Shown in pieces: positions 18,349 to 25,856 of a stretch of 64,000 bases of DNA. Numbering within the stretch: the first letter of the stretch is position 1; the number at the start of each line of letters is the position of its first letter. Origin of the DNA: Lysobacterales bacterium (GTDB taxonomy: Bacteria > Pseudomonadota > Gammaproteobacteria > Xanthomonadales > Rhodanobacteraceae); assembly GCA_016707485.1 (NCBI GenBank), contig JADJHN010000002.1:930001-994000 (forward strand). Reading direction: 5' to 3'. Made by a program: the position numbers and the translations under genes. The notes under the pieces were generated by a model that saw only the letters and a list, made by a program, of their open reading frames with translations, made no database searches and had not been told where the DNA came from.

Positions 18349-18606
18349 ATGTTGAAGAATCGAGCAAGAGTTTGGCTCACACTGTTGGCTATCGTGCCAA
18401 GTTACGCTTTCGCACACGGCGAAGAGGCAATCCTTTTCCCTATCGGCACGCTTGCTCAGGTTGTGACGCTCCTGCTCATCGCATCGTTACGAGCGGCTCG
18501 CTGGCCCACCCGCATTGGCGTAACCCTTTTTGCCTTCGCTGCTTCCATGCCGTTCTGGTTCCTTCCCGGCAATTTGCTTCCTGCAGCGCTTCGTCACACT
18601 GGCTAG
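18349..18606 (+). CDS. Cassette 1: small membrane protein
   Basis: This protein of about 85 residues starts at the ATG at 18349, only 9 bp into the cassette. A TTG at 18340 is also in frame. It has a hydrophobic start resembling a signal peptide or first membrane helix (LTLLAIVPSYAFAHG), then two more hydrophobic stretches (VVTLLLIASL and LFAFAASMPFWFLPG). It is probably an inner-membrane protein of three helices. I do not recognise the family. Being first in the array it would receive the strongest transcription from an integron promoter. The cassette's attC is interrupted by an IS1182-family element. Confidence 0.6.
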   Translation: MLKNRARVWLTLLAIVPSYAFAHGEEAILFPIGTLAQVVTLLLIASLRAARWPTRIGVTLFAFAASMPFWFLPGNLLPAALRHTG

Positions 18607-18628
18607 CGCGGCTTAACTCAGGCGTTGA
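18607..18628 (+). other. Left part of the attC site of cassette 1, interrupted by an IS
   Basis: The sequence CGGCTTAACTCAGGCGTT (18609-18626) matches the 3' half of the other attC sites in the array. The rest of the core, GTTAGGC, reappears at 20402-20408 on the far side of the insertion element. The motif CGTT is present at both junctions (18623-18626 and 20401-20404) and may be the target duplication. Confidence 0.65.
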
Positions 18629-20399
18629 AGCTGTAGAAAAACCCCTTTCCGAGAGGCAAAACGATCCGCCGCGCTGGCGGATTTCTCGTTTCATCGTAGT
18701 GAACGGCGGCGTCGACTTTTCGGTGTTCGCTGACGCGTCGATATTTGCCCACGATAGGGCTGCATGAGCCGTGTTTTTCGGGCGGATCTCCGCTTACGCG
18801 GCCATCTTGCCGTAGACCTGCAGTTTCGCCACGTTGTGGACAATGCAGAACAGCTTCCATTGCGTATCGACCTTGGCCTGTCCGCGCAGCGTGAATCGTC
18901 GCAGGCCGCGTTGCTGGATGTGACCGAACACCGGTTCAATCAATCCCATGCGCTGGGCATAGATCGCGCGGCCTTTGTCACTGTCGATTTTCTCGCGCAT
19001 GGCGCGGCAGTGCGGGTTGGGCAATTTGTTTGTCACGCTGCCCACGAAAAAGGCCACTTGGCGCACCGCGGTGACGTCGGGTTTGCGCAGACACTGACTT
19101 CGCAGCGGACACGCGTCGCAGGTCGCGGCGGTGCCCTTGAACACGATCGCATTGCGACCGCTGATGATGGCGTTGGCGCTGTTGAGCTTGAGCGTCTTGT
19201 TGGCCGGGCACACACAGGTGCCGTGTTCGGGATCGAAGGTAAAGTCCTTGGGCAGGAAGGTCTTCGCTTTGCTTGGTCGCTTGTGCACGCTTGCCTCGGC
19301 GTAGCGCGGGTCGCGCTTGCGCATATTGCCGTCCGCGATATAGCCATCAATGCCATCGGCGGTCAGGTCCTTCAGGCCGCGTTCGCTGTGGTAGCCGGCA
19401 TCGGCTAGATAGGCCGCGTCATCGGCGGCGCCGTCTTCGCCGATGGCCGTAAAGTGTTTACGCACGCCGTCGATCACCGGCTTGAGCAGATCGTGTTCTT
19501 GTGGGGTGCCGTGTGCTTGCGCTTCGACGATCACCTGATGCGCGCCATCGACCGCCGCGACGCCGATATAGCCTTGCACCACGCCGCGACCGCTCTTGAG
19601 CGTGGCGCTTTCGGCATCGGTCAGATTGCGCTTGATCGGCTTGCCCTGGGCACCCATGCGTTCGCTCGTGGCAGCCAGTGCCGAGCGCAGCTTGCCGGCA
19701 TTCTTGCGCAAGGTGGCGAGGGTGCGCTCTTCGTGTTCGCGTTGCTTGTCCTGACTGGGATCGAGCGCCTCGCTGGCATCTTGCTCGGCATGTGCCTTGA
19801 CCAGATGAGCCACGGCGCGTTCCATCTTCGCCGCCTTGCGTTCGAAGTCGGCACGGGTGCCGCTCCATTCCTTTGACGCGTTCGAGGGCAGCTTGCAGCC
19901 GTCGATGGCGAACATCGCTTTACCAATCAATCCCTGCGTGTTGCACACCATCAACACGTCACGGAACACCGCTTCGACTTCCTTGCCCAAGGTCGCCACG
20001 AAGTGCGCCAAGGTGGTGAAATGCGGCTGCTGATCGCAGGCCAGGGCAATGAACTGCACGTTCTCCGCGCACGCCCGCGCCATCGTGCGCGAGGAGGTGA
20101 TGCCACGCGAGTAAGCGAACAGCACCACCTTGAGCAACACCGCCGGATCGTAAGCCGGCGCACCGGTCTCGTCGTTCTTGAACCGCGCTGCGAATCGCCC
20201 GAGATCGATCTCGTTGTCGATCAGGTAGTTCAGCGCGTGCTCAAAGGTCCCGGGAAGCAATTGCCGTCCATAGGACACGGCAATCATCTTGGTCTGCTCG
20301 GGGTCGTAGTGCCGGTATCGCGCCATTGTTGCTTCGCCTCATTTGCCGCTTTGTGGTGGGCAGGGCGAATGATAGGCTGCAGGGAGTTTTTCTACAGCT
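18629..20399 (-). mobile_element. IS1182-family insertion sequence
   Basis: This 1771-bp element is bounded by perfect 14-bp inverted repeats (AGCTGTAGAAAAAC at 18629-18642, its complement at 20386-20399) and contains one transposase gene on the minus strand. It is inserted in the attC site of the first integron cassette. Near its left end a hairpin (ATCCGCC at 18664-18670, GGCGGAT at 18676-18682, followed by TTCTCGTTT) could stop plus-strand transcription coming from attI and so silence distal cassettes. Confidence 0.9.
18794..20326 (-). CDS. IS1182-family transposase
   Basis: This 510-residue DDE-type transposase has the IS1182/IS4-clan layout: an N-terminal helical DNA-binding region, a central catalytic core (AMFAIDGCKLPSN with the first Asp, then DAGYHSERGL with another), a Cys-rich block (CDACPLRSQCLR) near residues 400-415, and a C-terminal YAQRMGLIEPVFGHIQ motif carrying the final Glu. 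The reading frame is intact and full length, so the element may be active. It is transcribed opposite to the cassettes. Confidence 0.92.
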   Translation of the reverse strand: MARYRHYDPEQTKMIAVSYGRQLLPGTFEHALNYLIDNEIDLGRFAARFKNDETGAPAYDPAVLLKVVLFAYSRGITSSRTMARACAENVQFIALACDQQPHFTTLAHFVATLGKEVEAVFRDVLMVCNTQGLIGKAMFAIDGCKLPSNASKEWSGTRADFERKAAKMERAVAHLVKAHAEQDASEALDPSQDKQREHEERTLATLRKNAGKLRSALAATSERMGAQGKPIKRNLTDAESATLKSGRGVVQGYIGVAAVDGAHQVIVEAQAHGTPQEHDLLKPVIDGVRKHFTAIGEDGAADDAAYLADAGYHSERGLKDLTADGIDGYIADGNMRKRDPRYAEASVHKRPSKAKTFLPKDFTFDPEHGTCVCPANKTLKLNSANAIISGRNAIVFKGTAATCDACPLRSQCLRKPDVTAVRQVAFFVGSVTNKLPNPHCRAMREKIDSDKGRAIYAQRMGLIEPVFGHIQQRGLRRFTLRGQAKVDTQWKLFCIVHNVAKLQVYGKMAA

Positions 20400-20412
20400 A
20401 CGTTAGGCAGTC

Positions 20413-20739
20413 ATGGATCCGACGATCGAAGAACTGATCAAAACCCTCAGCGAGCTTGCTGAGGTGCTCGACAGTGACGGCGCCTCTCGCTGGAGCTCCT
20501 GGATCCGCACCGCAGCCCAGCGCCTGGACAAGGGCGACTCGTCCGGCGTTGATTACTTGCTGGGTGCCTACGGAGGCGTGGGCTCAATCAACGACCTCAT
20601 TCTCGGTCAGACAACTCACAACGGCACCTTCGCCTGGAAACTTGGCCACGTTGCTCTGAACGAACGGTTTGAGTCGCTACGCAACAAGACATGGCAACTG
20701 GCTCAACACATCAGGCGCTCTCAGCATGCCGGCGCCTAG
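20413..20739 (+). CDS. Cassette 2: DUF6966-like hypothetical protein
   Basis: This 108-residue soluble helical protein has a conserved GDSSGVDYLLGAYGG core followed by NDLILGQ. It resembles a widespread family of small proteins, which I believe is DUF6966, whose function is unknown. The ATG lies 11 bp after the attC core of the preceding cassette, and the stop codon falls inside the following attC site, the usual compact cassette design. No catalytic motif is visible. Its transcription from attI would have to cross the IS element. Confidence 0.7.
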   Translation: MDPTIEELIKTLSELAEVLDSDGASRWSSWIRTAAQRLDKGDSSGVDYLLGAYGGVGSINDLILGQTTHNGTFAWKLGHVALNERFESLRNKTWQLAQHIRRSQHAGA

Positions 20740-20793
20740 CAACTCGTCCAAGTGGACGCGATTACCGCGCGCCGCTTAGCTCCATCGTTAGGC
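20734..20793 (+). other. attC site of cassette 2
   Basis: This 60-bp imperfect palindrome runs from the inverse core GCCTAGC (20734-20740) to the core GTTAGGC (20787-20793), with a complementary L''/L' pair between them. It overlaps the stop codon of the cassette 2 gene. Confidence 0.78.
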
Positions 20794-20796
20794 CCC

Positions 20797-21105
20797 ATGG
20801 AACGAGACACCATTACTCAATTGGAAATCGATTTGGAGGGACGCCTCCATGTTGTTCCTTCGGCGCACTCGTTTCCCTACGTCTACCGCGAGGCTATGGA
20901 GATCCATTGGGATCCTGGCCGCAGCTCCCTCTACTCACCAAAGCCGAGGGAGTGGTCATACTCCCGCTGGTTTCAGCAGATTCTGGCCGCTGCTGTCGCG
21001 CAAGGCTGCGAGTTGCAGTTTGCGGATAGCACCAGATGGCTCAACAAGGCCGGAGTGACTCGGATAACGCCATCGCGGTCGCACAGCCAAGTGGCGATAA
21101 ACTAA
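20797..21105 (+). CDS. Cassette 3: conserved hypothetical protein
   Basis: I cannot assign this 102-residue protein. It reads like a small soluble domain (LEIDLEGRLHVVPS, YREAMEIHWDP, SPKPREWSYSRWFQQIL) of the sort common in gene cassettes. The ATG at 20797 starts 4 bp after the preceding attC core. No attC follows it. The next recombination site appears only after the polyphosphate kinase gene, so this gene and ppk2 seem to form one two-gene cassette or a fused pair that lost the site between them. Confidence 0.62.
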   Translation: MERDTITQLEIDLEGRLHVVPSAHSFPYVYREAMEIHWDPGRSSLYSPKPREWSYSRWFQQILAAAVAQGCELQFADSTRWLNKAGVTRITPSRSHSQVAIN

Positions 21106-21253
21106 AGTATGTTGAGCTGTAGTGTGCAGCGGTTCAGCGTGAAAAATAGGCTCAAATCAAAGAACTGGATCGTGTGCATGTGTCCGCGAAACGTAGCCAC
21201 CAGCTATAGTTTCGCGCCACGTCGTCGCGTATGCTTAGTTCGCCTGCCAACTG

Positions 21254-21267
21254 TTGATCTAGATCAA
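21254..21267 (+). promoter_or_regulatory. FNR/Anr box with class II promoter upstream of ppk2
   Basis: TTGATCTAGATCAA is a perfect match to the FNR/Anr consensus (TTGAT-N4-ATCAA). Its centre is 21260.5. A possible -10 hexamer CACAAT lies at 21289-21294, giving transcription near 21301 and placing the box at about -41, the class II activator position. This suggests that the downstream ppk2 gene, about 187 bp away, is induced when oxygen is low. Confidence 0.68.
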
Positions 21268-21454
21268 AACGGCAATCAAGCTCTCTGTCACAATTCGGTC
21301 AAATGGAAGCGCGCGGTGGGGCGCCGCCGGAGGTGTGCTTGCTACACGCTTCTTGCGATGAACAGCCTCAGCCCAGTTACCGTGACTCCCGTTACCGTGA
21401 CAATAGAATCGAAGCCCTTCGAAAAGCACTCAACCCCTAAGAGGAATCCTCGGC

Positions 21455-22516
21455 ATGTCAGCACCTGAGAAGCCAAAGGCGTTACCGGCCGACAACGCAG
21501 CGGCACCCGCAGTCGCCGCTAAAAAAACCGAGCGCGCCAAAGGTAATGGTGCCGCCGCTGCGAGTGAAGTGGTGCACGCTGCGTCAGTTGTGGCGCCCAC
21601 CGCAACGGAGGAGGAGCAGCGCTACACGATCGCCGAAATGCGCAACAACCCCGATGCGATCAGGCACGCTTTCGAGTCGGGCGAGTATCCCTACAAGACC
21701 AAAATGAAAGTGAAGGAGTACGAGGATAGTCTTGAGGCAGTACAGACCGAGCTTCTGAAGGTGCAGGCTTGGGTCAAAGAGACTGGCGAACGCATCGTCA
21801 TGATCTTTGAAGGGCGTGATGCAGCCGGCAAGGGCGGCACCATCAAACGCTTTACCGAGCATCTCAATCCGCGCGGCGCCAAGGTTATTGCGCTCGAAAA
21901 GCCCTCCGAGCGCGAAAAAACGCAATGGTATTTTCAACGCTACATTACGCATCTGCCGTCGGCTGGCGAGATCCTGTTCTTCGACCGCTCCTGGTACAAT
22001 CGTGCAGGCGTTGAGCGCGTGATGAATTTCTGCTCGCCTAACGATTATCTCGAATTCATGCGCGAGTGCCCGGACATCGAGCGCATGCTCGTTCGTTCCG
22101 GCATCCGCCTGTACAAGTACTGGTTCTCCGTGACGCGCGAAGAACAGGCGCGGCGCTTCGCATCGCGTGAGCATGATCCGCTGAAGCAGTGGAAGCTCTC
22201 ACCCATAGACAAAGCATCACTCGACAAGTGGGACGCCTATACGGAAGCCAAGGAAGCGATGTTCTTCTATACCGACACCGCTGATGCTCCCTGGACCATC
22301 GTCAAGTCGGACGACAAGAAGCGCGCACGCCTGAACTGCATGCAGCACTTCCTCTCCACGCTGGATTATCCGGGCAAGAACCGTCGCGTCGTGCGCGGGC
22401 CAGATCCGCTGATCGTCGGTTCGTCTGCGCACGTTATCGGCCGCGACGAGCACATCCTCGGCAAGACTCTGCCACCGGAAAAGCGCCGCGGAAAGGAATC
22501 GGGCGCGGATAAGTAA
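21455..22516 (+). CDS. ppk2: Polyphosphate kinase 2
   Basis: This 353-residue PPK2 has a low-complexity Ala/Lys-rich N-terminal tail (about residues 1-45), then the catalytic P-loop domain with Walker A GRDAAGKGG (residues 121-128 region, K126) and Walker B FFDRSWYNRAG (D177). PPK2 enzymes move phosphate between polyphosphate and nucleoside di- or triphosphates, so this could regenerate GTP or ATP from stored polyphosphate. Its start at 21455 follows a weak AGAGGAA. It is unusual in lying inside an integron array, before an attC at 22620, and having its own putative FNR-type promoter. Enzymes this large are rare cassette cargo. Confidence 0.92.
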   Translation: MSAPEKPKALPADNAAAPAVAAKKTERAKGNGAAAASEVVHAASVVAPTATEEEQRYTIAEMRNNPDAIRHAFESGEYPYKTKMKVKEYEDSLEAVQTELLKVQAWVKETGERIVMIFEGRDAAGKGGTIKRFTEHLNPRGAKVIALEKPSEREKTQWYFQRYITHLPSAGEILFFDRSWYNRAGVERVMNFCSPNDYLEFMRECPDIERMLVRSGIRLYKYWFSVTREEQARRFASREHDPLKQWKLSPIDKASLDKWDAYTEAKEAMFFYTDTADAPWTIVKSDDKKRARLNCMQHFLSTLDYPGKNRRVVRGPDPLIVGSSAHVIGRDEHILGKTLPPEKRRGKESGADK

Positions 22517-22619
22517 AACAATCGTTTCCGCGCCGCCTTCGATGGAAGCGCATGAGCTTTCATTGAAGGCGATCGATTCGGGAACCAAGGCTGAGCTCTT
22601 GCAGGTCCTCGGCAATGGG

Positions 22620-22731
22620 GTCTAGCAATTCATTCAAGCCGAACCTGCCTCGTGGCAGCTCCATGCGCTTGGCGCTACGCTAGCGCACGTCGCCGGCCAC
22701 TTCGCAAGTCGGCTTAAATCAGGTGTTAGGC
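22620..22731 (+). other. Long attC site after ppk2
   Basis: This 112-bp site has the outer inverse core GTCTAGC (22620-22626), an L'' TTCAAGCCG arm, an L' CGGCTTAAATCAGG arm and the core GTTAGGC (22725-22731). It is nearly twice as long as the other sites because of an extended variable stem. This marks the end of the ppk2 cassette. Confidence 0.75.
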
Positions 22732-22757
22732 CCCACAGCCAATCTCAGGAGGTCGTT

Positions 22758-23102
22758 ATGCAAAGAGCCGCTGTACCCCTCCTCGTGCTTGCCGTTCTGT
22801 CGGGATGTGCTACCGCGCCTGCCTCGGAAGAGCAGACAATTTCCGGTGGCGAAGAAGCAGCCCGAGCTGTCGAACTCTGCCGCACCACGCTGGCCGAACT
22901 CACACAGCGCTTGGGAGATCCGAGCCGGGACGGCTGGGTGGGCAACACTCGCGTCGTAACTTGGGTGGTCGCTTGGGATCCGCTGGTCCGTTACCTTGGC
23001 GTTGTGGTGGATTCCCGCGGGGTGGTCGTCGATCGCTATTGGAACGCGCCATCCGAAATCGCTTGGGTGCCCGCGAACCGGTGCACGCCGGATGGAGCCT
23101 GA
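22758..23102 (+). CDS. Cassette: small lipoprotein
   Basis: This 114-residue protein has a lipoprotein signal peptide with the lipobox LSGC (Cys near residue 17), so it should be lipidated and anchored in a membrane. The mature part (residues 18-114) has a conserved RLGDPSRDGWVGNTRVVTW stretch similar to small-lipoprotein SmpA/BamE-like folds, but the match is too weak to name it. A strong Shine-Dalgarno, AGGAGG at about 22747-22752, precedes the ATG. The stop lies within the next attC. Function unknown. Confidence 0.72.
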   Translation: MQRAAVPLLVLAVLSGCATAPASEEQTISGGEEAARAVELCRTTLAELTQRLGDPSRDGWVGNTRVVTWVVAWDPLVRYLGVVVDSRGVVVDRYWNAPSEIAWVPANRCTPDGA

Positions 23103-23156
23103 CCATTCGCCCAGCCCGACGCCGCTTCGCGGTGCGGCTTGACTCAGGTGTTAGAC
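23097..23156 (+). other. attC site after the lipoprotein cassette
   Basis: This 60-bp site runs from GCCTGAC (23097-23103) to GTTAGAC (23150-23156). Between them is a strong hairpin whose stems are CGCCGC and GCGGCG-like around a TTCGCGG centre. It is nearly identical to the sites at 23616 and 24942. Confidence 0.85.
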
Positions 23157-23192
23157 GTTTTACCAACCATCGTAGGCCATGAGGTAGCAACA

Positions 23193-23621
23193 ATGCCTAG
23201 CCAACCGAAGATGACATTCCTGGTGCGGGCTACTAGAACAGACGCTCATGGCAGCGAAGCCACGTGCAAATCAGCCACTGTTGTTCTAGATACCGATCTG
23301 GCCGGGCGCACGGATGCATTCAATCCCGCGGAGCTGCTTTTGGCTGCGTTGGCAGCCTGCATGATCAAGGGCATCGAGCGCGTCACCCCTATTCTCAAGT
23401 TCCAGCTGCGGTCGGCGCGGGTCACGATCCACGGTGTCCGTCAAGACATCCCGCCGCGAATGGAGGCAATCACCTATGAGATCCTCGTTGACACGGACGA
23501 AAGTGATGCCCGGCTCAAGCTTTTGCATGAGAACGTCAAGAAGTACGGAACGGTCTTCAATACCGTCTCACCAGGCACTGAACTCACAGGCACTCTCCGG
23601 CGTTCTTCAGAAAGCGCCTGA
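23193..23621 (+). CDS. Cassette: OsmC-family protein
   Basis: This 142-residue protein matches the OsmC/Ohr peroxidase-like fold: FNPAELLLAALAACM with one catalytic-type Cys (about residue 56), then a beta-rich C-terminal half (ARVTIHGVRQD, HENVKKYGTVFNTV). The second conserved Cys of true OsmC/Ohr hydroperoxide reductases is replaced around the VFNTV segment, so thiol-peroxidase activity is doubtful. The ATG at 23193 follows GAGGT. It sits between two attC sites as an independent cassette, and the stop is inside the downstream site. Confidence 0.85.
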   Translation: MPSQPKMTFLVRATRTDAHGSEATCKSATVVLDTDLAGRTDAFNPAELLLAALAACMIKGIERVTPILKFQLRSARVTIHGVRQDIPPRMEAITYEILVDTDESDARLKLLHENVKKYGTVFNTVSPGTELTGTLRRSSESA

Positions 23622-23675
23622 CAATTCGTCCAAGCCGATGCCGCATCGCGGTGCGGCTTGACTCAGGCGTCAGGC
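23616..23675 (+). other. attC site after the OsmC cassette
   Basis: This 60-bp site runs from GCCTGAC (23616-23622) to the core GTCAGGC (23669-23675), with arms GTCCAAGCCG and CGGCTTGACTC. The core departs from GTTRRRY at position 3 (C for T). Confidence 0.82.
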
Positions 23676-23740
23676 TGACCTGCCCCAGGTTTCAGTACCA
23701 GTTTGATCTAAGTGGAGTCCGTTTTCCGAGGAGAGCGGGC

Positions 23741-23806
23741 ATGAAGAAGCGATACACCGACGAGTGGATCATCGGATTTCTGAGGCAGGCGCAAGCTGGC
23801 ACACCG
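23741..23806 (+). pseudogene. Remnant of an IS3-family orfA inside a cassette
   Basis: A GAGGAGAGCGGGC leader and ATG (23741) begin the start of an IS3-family (IS407-like group) OrfA, MKKRYTDEWIIGFLRQAQAG. The frame then runs into unrelated sequence after residue 22 or so. About 65 bp upstream, TGACCTGCCCCAGGTTTCAG looks like the end of such an element. Only this 5' end of the transposase gene remains. Confidence 0.7.
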
Positions 23807-23940
23807 AAAACAGGTTCTTCGCCAGATCCACGCCCATGGTTACAGCACTCACCGATGCCTCCATTTTTTCTGACGGTTGCGCAGAGAAACCATCATGGCA
23901 CGTGTATCGTTCGGGATTCGTGACGCCGAAATATGTGGGA
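23795..23940 (-). pseudogene. Remnant of an IS110-family transposase, N-terminus only
   Basis: On the minus strand from 23864, the frame reads MEASVSAVTMGVDLAKNLFS, the N-terminal block of IS110-family transposases with the first catalytic Asp in GVDLAK. It is cut off where it meets the IS3-like remnant near 23795-23806, so the two 5' ends converge. The stretch to about 23940 is probably the upstream end of the same element. It cannot encode a working enzyme. Confidence 0.7.
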
Positions 23941-23951
23941 AGTCTCGTTTT

Positions 23952-24017
23952 ACCCATTCAAGCCGACGCCTCCATTCAAGCCGACACCTCAGGCGCGGTT
24001 TGACTCAAGTGTTGGGT
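23952..24017 (+). other. attC-like site after the transposase-remnant cassette
   Basis: This site ends with the core GTTGGGT (24011-24017), which fits GTTRRRY, preceded by GGTTTGACTCAA. The outer inverse core is approximated by ACCCATT at 23952, and CAAGCCGAC occurs twice. It is more diverged than its neighbours. Confidence 0.62.
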
Positions 24018-24033
24018 GGATGAAGGGACGCAC

Positions 24034-24477
24034 ATGACTGCCGACGAAGCGCTGTCTTTCATTCGAGAGCATGGCATCGTTCTCGCTTCGGCGAAGGGAC
24101 CGATTCCTCGATTGGCGGACGCAATTGCGGGTGAGTCGATCAGGGGGAGTTGGTGGGCCCATCCAAAGAGCCATCAGATCTTTGATGTCTTTCAAAGTAT
24201 CAGCGACTCGCCTGACATTCTGGTTTGTCGCCTGGTCAACCGAAAGGTAACGTTCGTGCATCGGAGACTCTGGCCTGCCCTGGTTCGACTTGCGAACCAC
24301 TTGCCAGCCGACCAGCTCTCGCAGATTCATGAAGAGCACACACCGTCCGGTCATCATGTGACCAGGAGCATTCCATTTCCAGCGTGGGTCCCGCACCAGG
24401 TCATCGAAGAGGCGAACGGCCTGAGCATGCAGGAGGCACGAAATGCTTTGGGTCCGTGGCTCTTGATCGTCCAGTGA
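24034..24477 (+). CDS. Cassette: conserved hypothetical protein
   Basis: This 147-residue soluble protein begins MTADEALSFIREHGIVLASA and includes SIRGSWWAHPKSHQIFDVF and LVCRLVNRKVTFVHRRLWPAL. The pattern suggests a small helix-turn-helix-like or nucleic-acid-binding fold, but I cannot assign it to a named family. The ATG at 24034 follows GAAGGGA. There is no recombination site at its end, so it seems to share a cassette with the membrane protein gene at 24588. Confidence 0.65.
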   Translation: MTADEALSFIREHGIVLASAKGPIPRLADAIAGESIRGSWWAHPKSHQIFDVFQSISDSPDILVCRLVNRKVTFVHRRLWPALVRLANHLPADQLSQIHEEHTPSGHHVTRSIPFPAWVPHQVIEEANGLSMQEARNALGPWLLIVQ

Positions 24478-24587
24478 TCTTGCCGTGCTGCCATTCGCTC
24501 AAACTGACGGCTGAGGGTTGGCTCCGCTAGAATCATTTTCCTGCGGCCGCCGCCGCTTGGCTCTGCTGACGGGAGGCCTGACAGGGG

Positions 24588-24947
24588 ATGTTGCAGATTG
24601 CCGCTTTGCTTATCGCGCTCCTCGGCCTTGCCCACTCGGTCCTTGGCGAGCGCTACATTCTTGTCCGATTGTTCCGGCGGGATCTGCCCAAGCTGTTCGG
24701 TGGCACCCGATTCACGCGCAACACCCTGCGTTTCGCCTGGCATCTCACCACCATGTTCGCCTGGGGCATCAGCGCGATCCTGTTTCAGCTCTCAGGTGCT
24801 GCCTCGCCACAAGCGCTTGCGCAGACCGTCGGCTGGTGCCTTGTGCTCTCGGGCCTGCTTCCGCTTGCATTCACCCGAGGGCGGCATCTGGCCTGGGTGG
24901 TACTGTTCGGGGCAGGTGGGCTGTGTCTCGCATGGGCCGCCCCCTGA
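24588..24947 (+). CDS. Cassette: four-helix membrane protein
   Basis: This 119-residue protein has about four hydrophobic segments (residues about 3-20, 50-65, 78-95, 100-117) separated by a basic loop (YILVRLFRRDLPKLFGGTRFTRNTLR). It is an inner-membrane protein of unknown function. GGGAGG precedes the ATG by about 15 bp with GGGG closer in. It is the second gene between the attC sites at 24017 and 24942, and its stop lies within the latter. The 110-bp gap before it contains nothing resembling an attC site. Confidence 0.68.
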   Translation: MLQIAALLIALLGLAHSVLGERYILVRLFRRDLPKLFGGTRFTRNTLRFAWHLTTMFAWGISAILFQLSGAASPQALAQTVGWCLVLSGLLPLAFTRGRHLAWVVLFGAGGLCLAWAAP

Positions 24948-25001
24948 CAATTCGTCCAAGCCGACGCCACATCGCGGCTCGGCTTGACTCAGGTGTTCGA
25001 G
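24942..25001 (+). other. attC site before the TSUP permease cassette
   Basis: This 60-bp site runs from CCCTGAC (24942-24948) to GTTCGAG (24995-25001), with arms GTCCAAGCCG and CGGCTTGACTC. The core breaks the GTTRRRY rule at two positions, which may lower recombination. Confidence 0.78.
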
Positions 25002-25029
25002 CGCAAGGAGAGATCATGGGGATTGCAGC

Positions 25030-25803
25030 ATGAGTTATTTGATCATCTGCACGGTGGCATTGCTGGCTTCGGCCTTGACGTTCTTCTCCGGTTTCGGTTT
25101 GGGCACATTGTTGTTGCCGGCCTTCGCCCTGTTTTTCCCCATCGAGCAGGCCGTCGCCCTTACCGCAGTCGTTCATTTCCTCAACGGCCTGTTCAAGCTC
25201 GGGTTGACCGGGCGGCATGCCGACCGGCAGGCGGTTGTCCGCTTTGGCCTGCCGGCGATAGTCATGTCATTCCTTGGCGCATGGGTCCTGGTCTGGCTCG
25301 CCGGCTTCGCTCCCGTGTTCTCCTATTCCGCATTCGGTCGGCTGGTGTCGGTGACGCCGGTCAAGCTGATCGTGGGCTTGCTCCTTCTGCTCTTCGCCTC
25401 GCTGGAACTTCTTCCGCGGTTTCGCAATTTGTCGTTTGGTGCGCAGTACATGCCATTGGGTGGCGTCCTCAGCGGGTTCTTCGGCGGGCTCTCCGGAATG
25501 CAAGGGGCGCTTCGCTCGGCGTTCCTGTCACGCGCGGGCCTGAGCAAGGAGGCGTTCATTGCAACTGGCGTGGTCATTGCCTGCCTCATCGACTTCGCCC
25601 GCCTCACCATCTACTCCACCACGCTTGCCCGGGAGAGCGCGCATTTCAATTTCGGTTTGTTGGCTGCGGCAGTACTGGCAGCCTTCGTTGGAGCGGTCCT
25701 GGGCAACAACTACCTCAAGAAGATGACCATGCCGGGCATTCAGCGCATCGTTGCTGTCATGTTGTTCATGGTTGCATTGGGTCTGATATCGGGGTTGTTG
25801 TAG
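25030..25803 (+). CDS. Cassette: TSUP/TauE-SafE family permease
   Basis: This 257-residue membrane protein has about eight hydrophobic segments and the two-fold TSUP pattern (SGFGLGTLLLPAF near residue 20 and GGLSGMQGALRSAFL near 152-166). Members of the family export sulfite, sulfoacetate or other organic and inorganic sulfur compounds. The substrate here is unknown. The ATG at 25030 follows GGAGAG about 20 bp upstream. The gene lies between an attC and a decayed attC-like site, so it is a cassette but possibly no longer mobile. It is long for a cassette gene. Confidence 0.82.
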   Translation: MSYLIICTVALLASALTFFSGFGLGTLLLPAFALFFPIEQAVALTAVVHFLNGLFKLGLTGRHADRQAVVRFGLPAIVMSFLGAWVLVWLAGFAPVFSYSAFGRLVSVTPVKLIVGLLLLLFASLELLPRFRNLSFGAQYMPLGGVLSGFFGGLSGMQGALRSAFLSRAGLSKEAFIATGVVIACLIDFARLTIYSTTLARESAHFNFGLLAAAVLAAFVGAVLGNNYLKKMTMPGIQRIVAVMLFMVALGLISGLL

Positions 25804-25856
25804 CGGACTTTGTCGTGGTTTCGACTTGTCAGGTCAACAAGCCGATTCCGCTGCAC

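Noticed and set aside
24478..24587. Possible attC site between the two genes of the 24034-24947 cassette
   Set aside because: The best candidate, GTTGGCT near 24520, breaks the GTTRRRY core and there is no matching inverse core, so the two genes are treated as one cassette.
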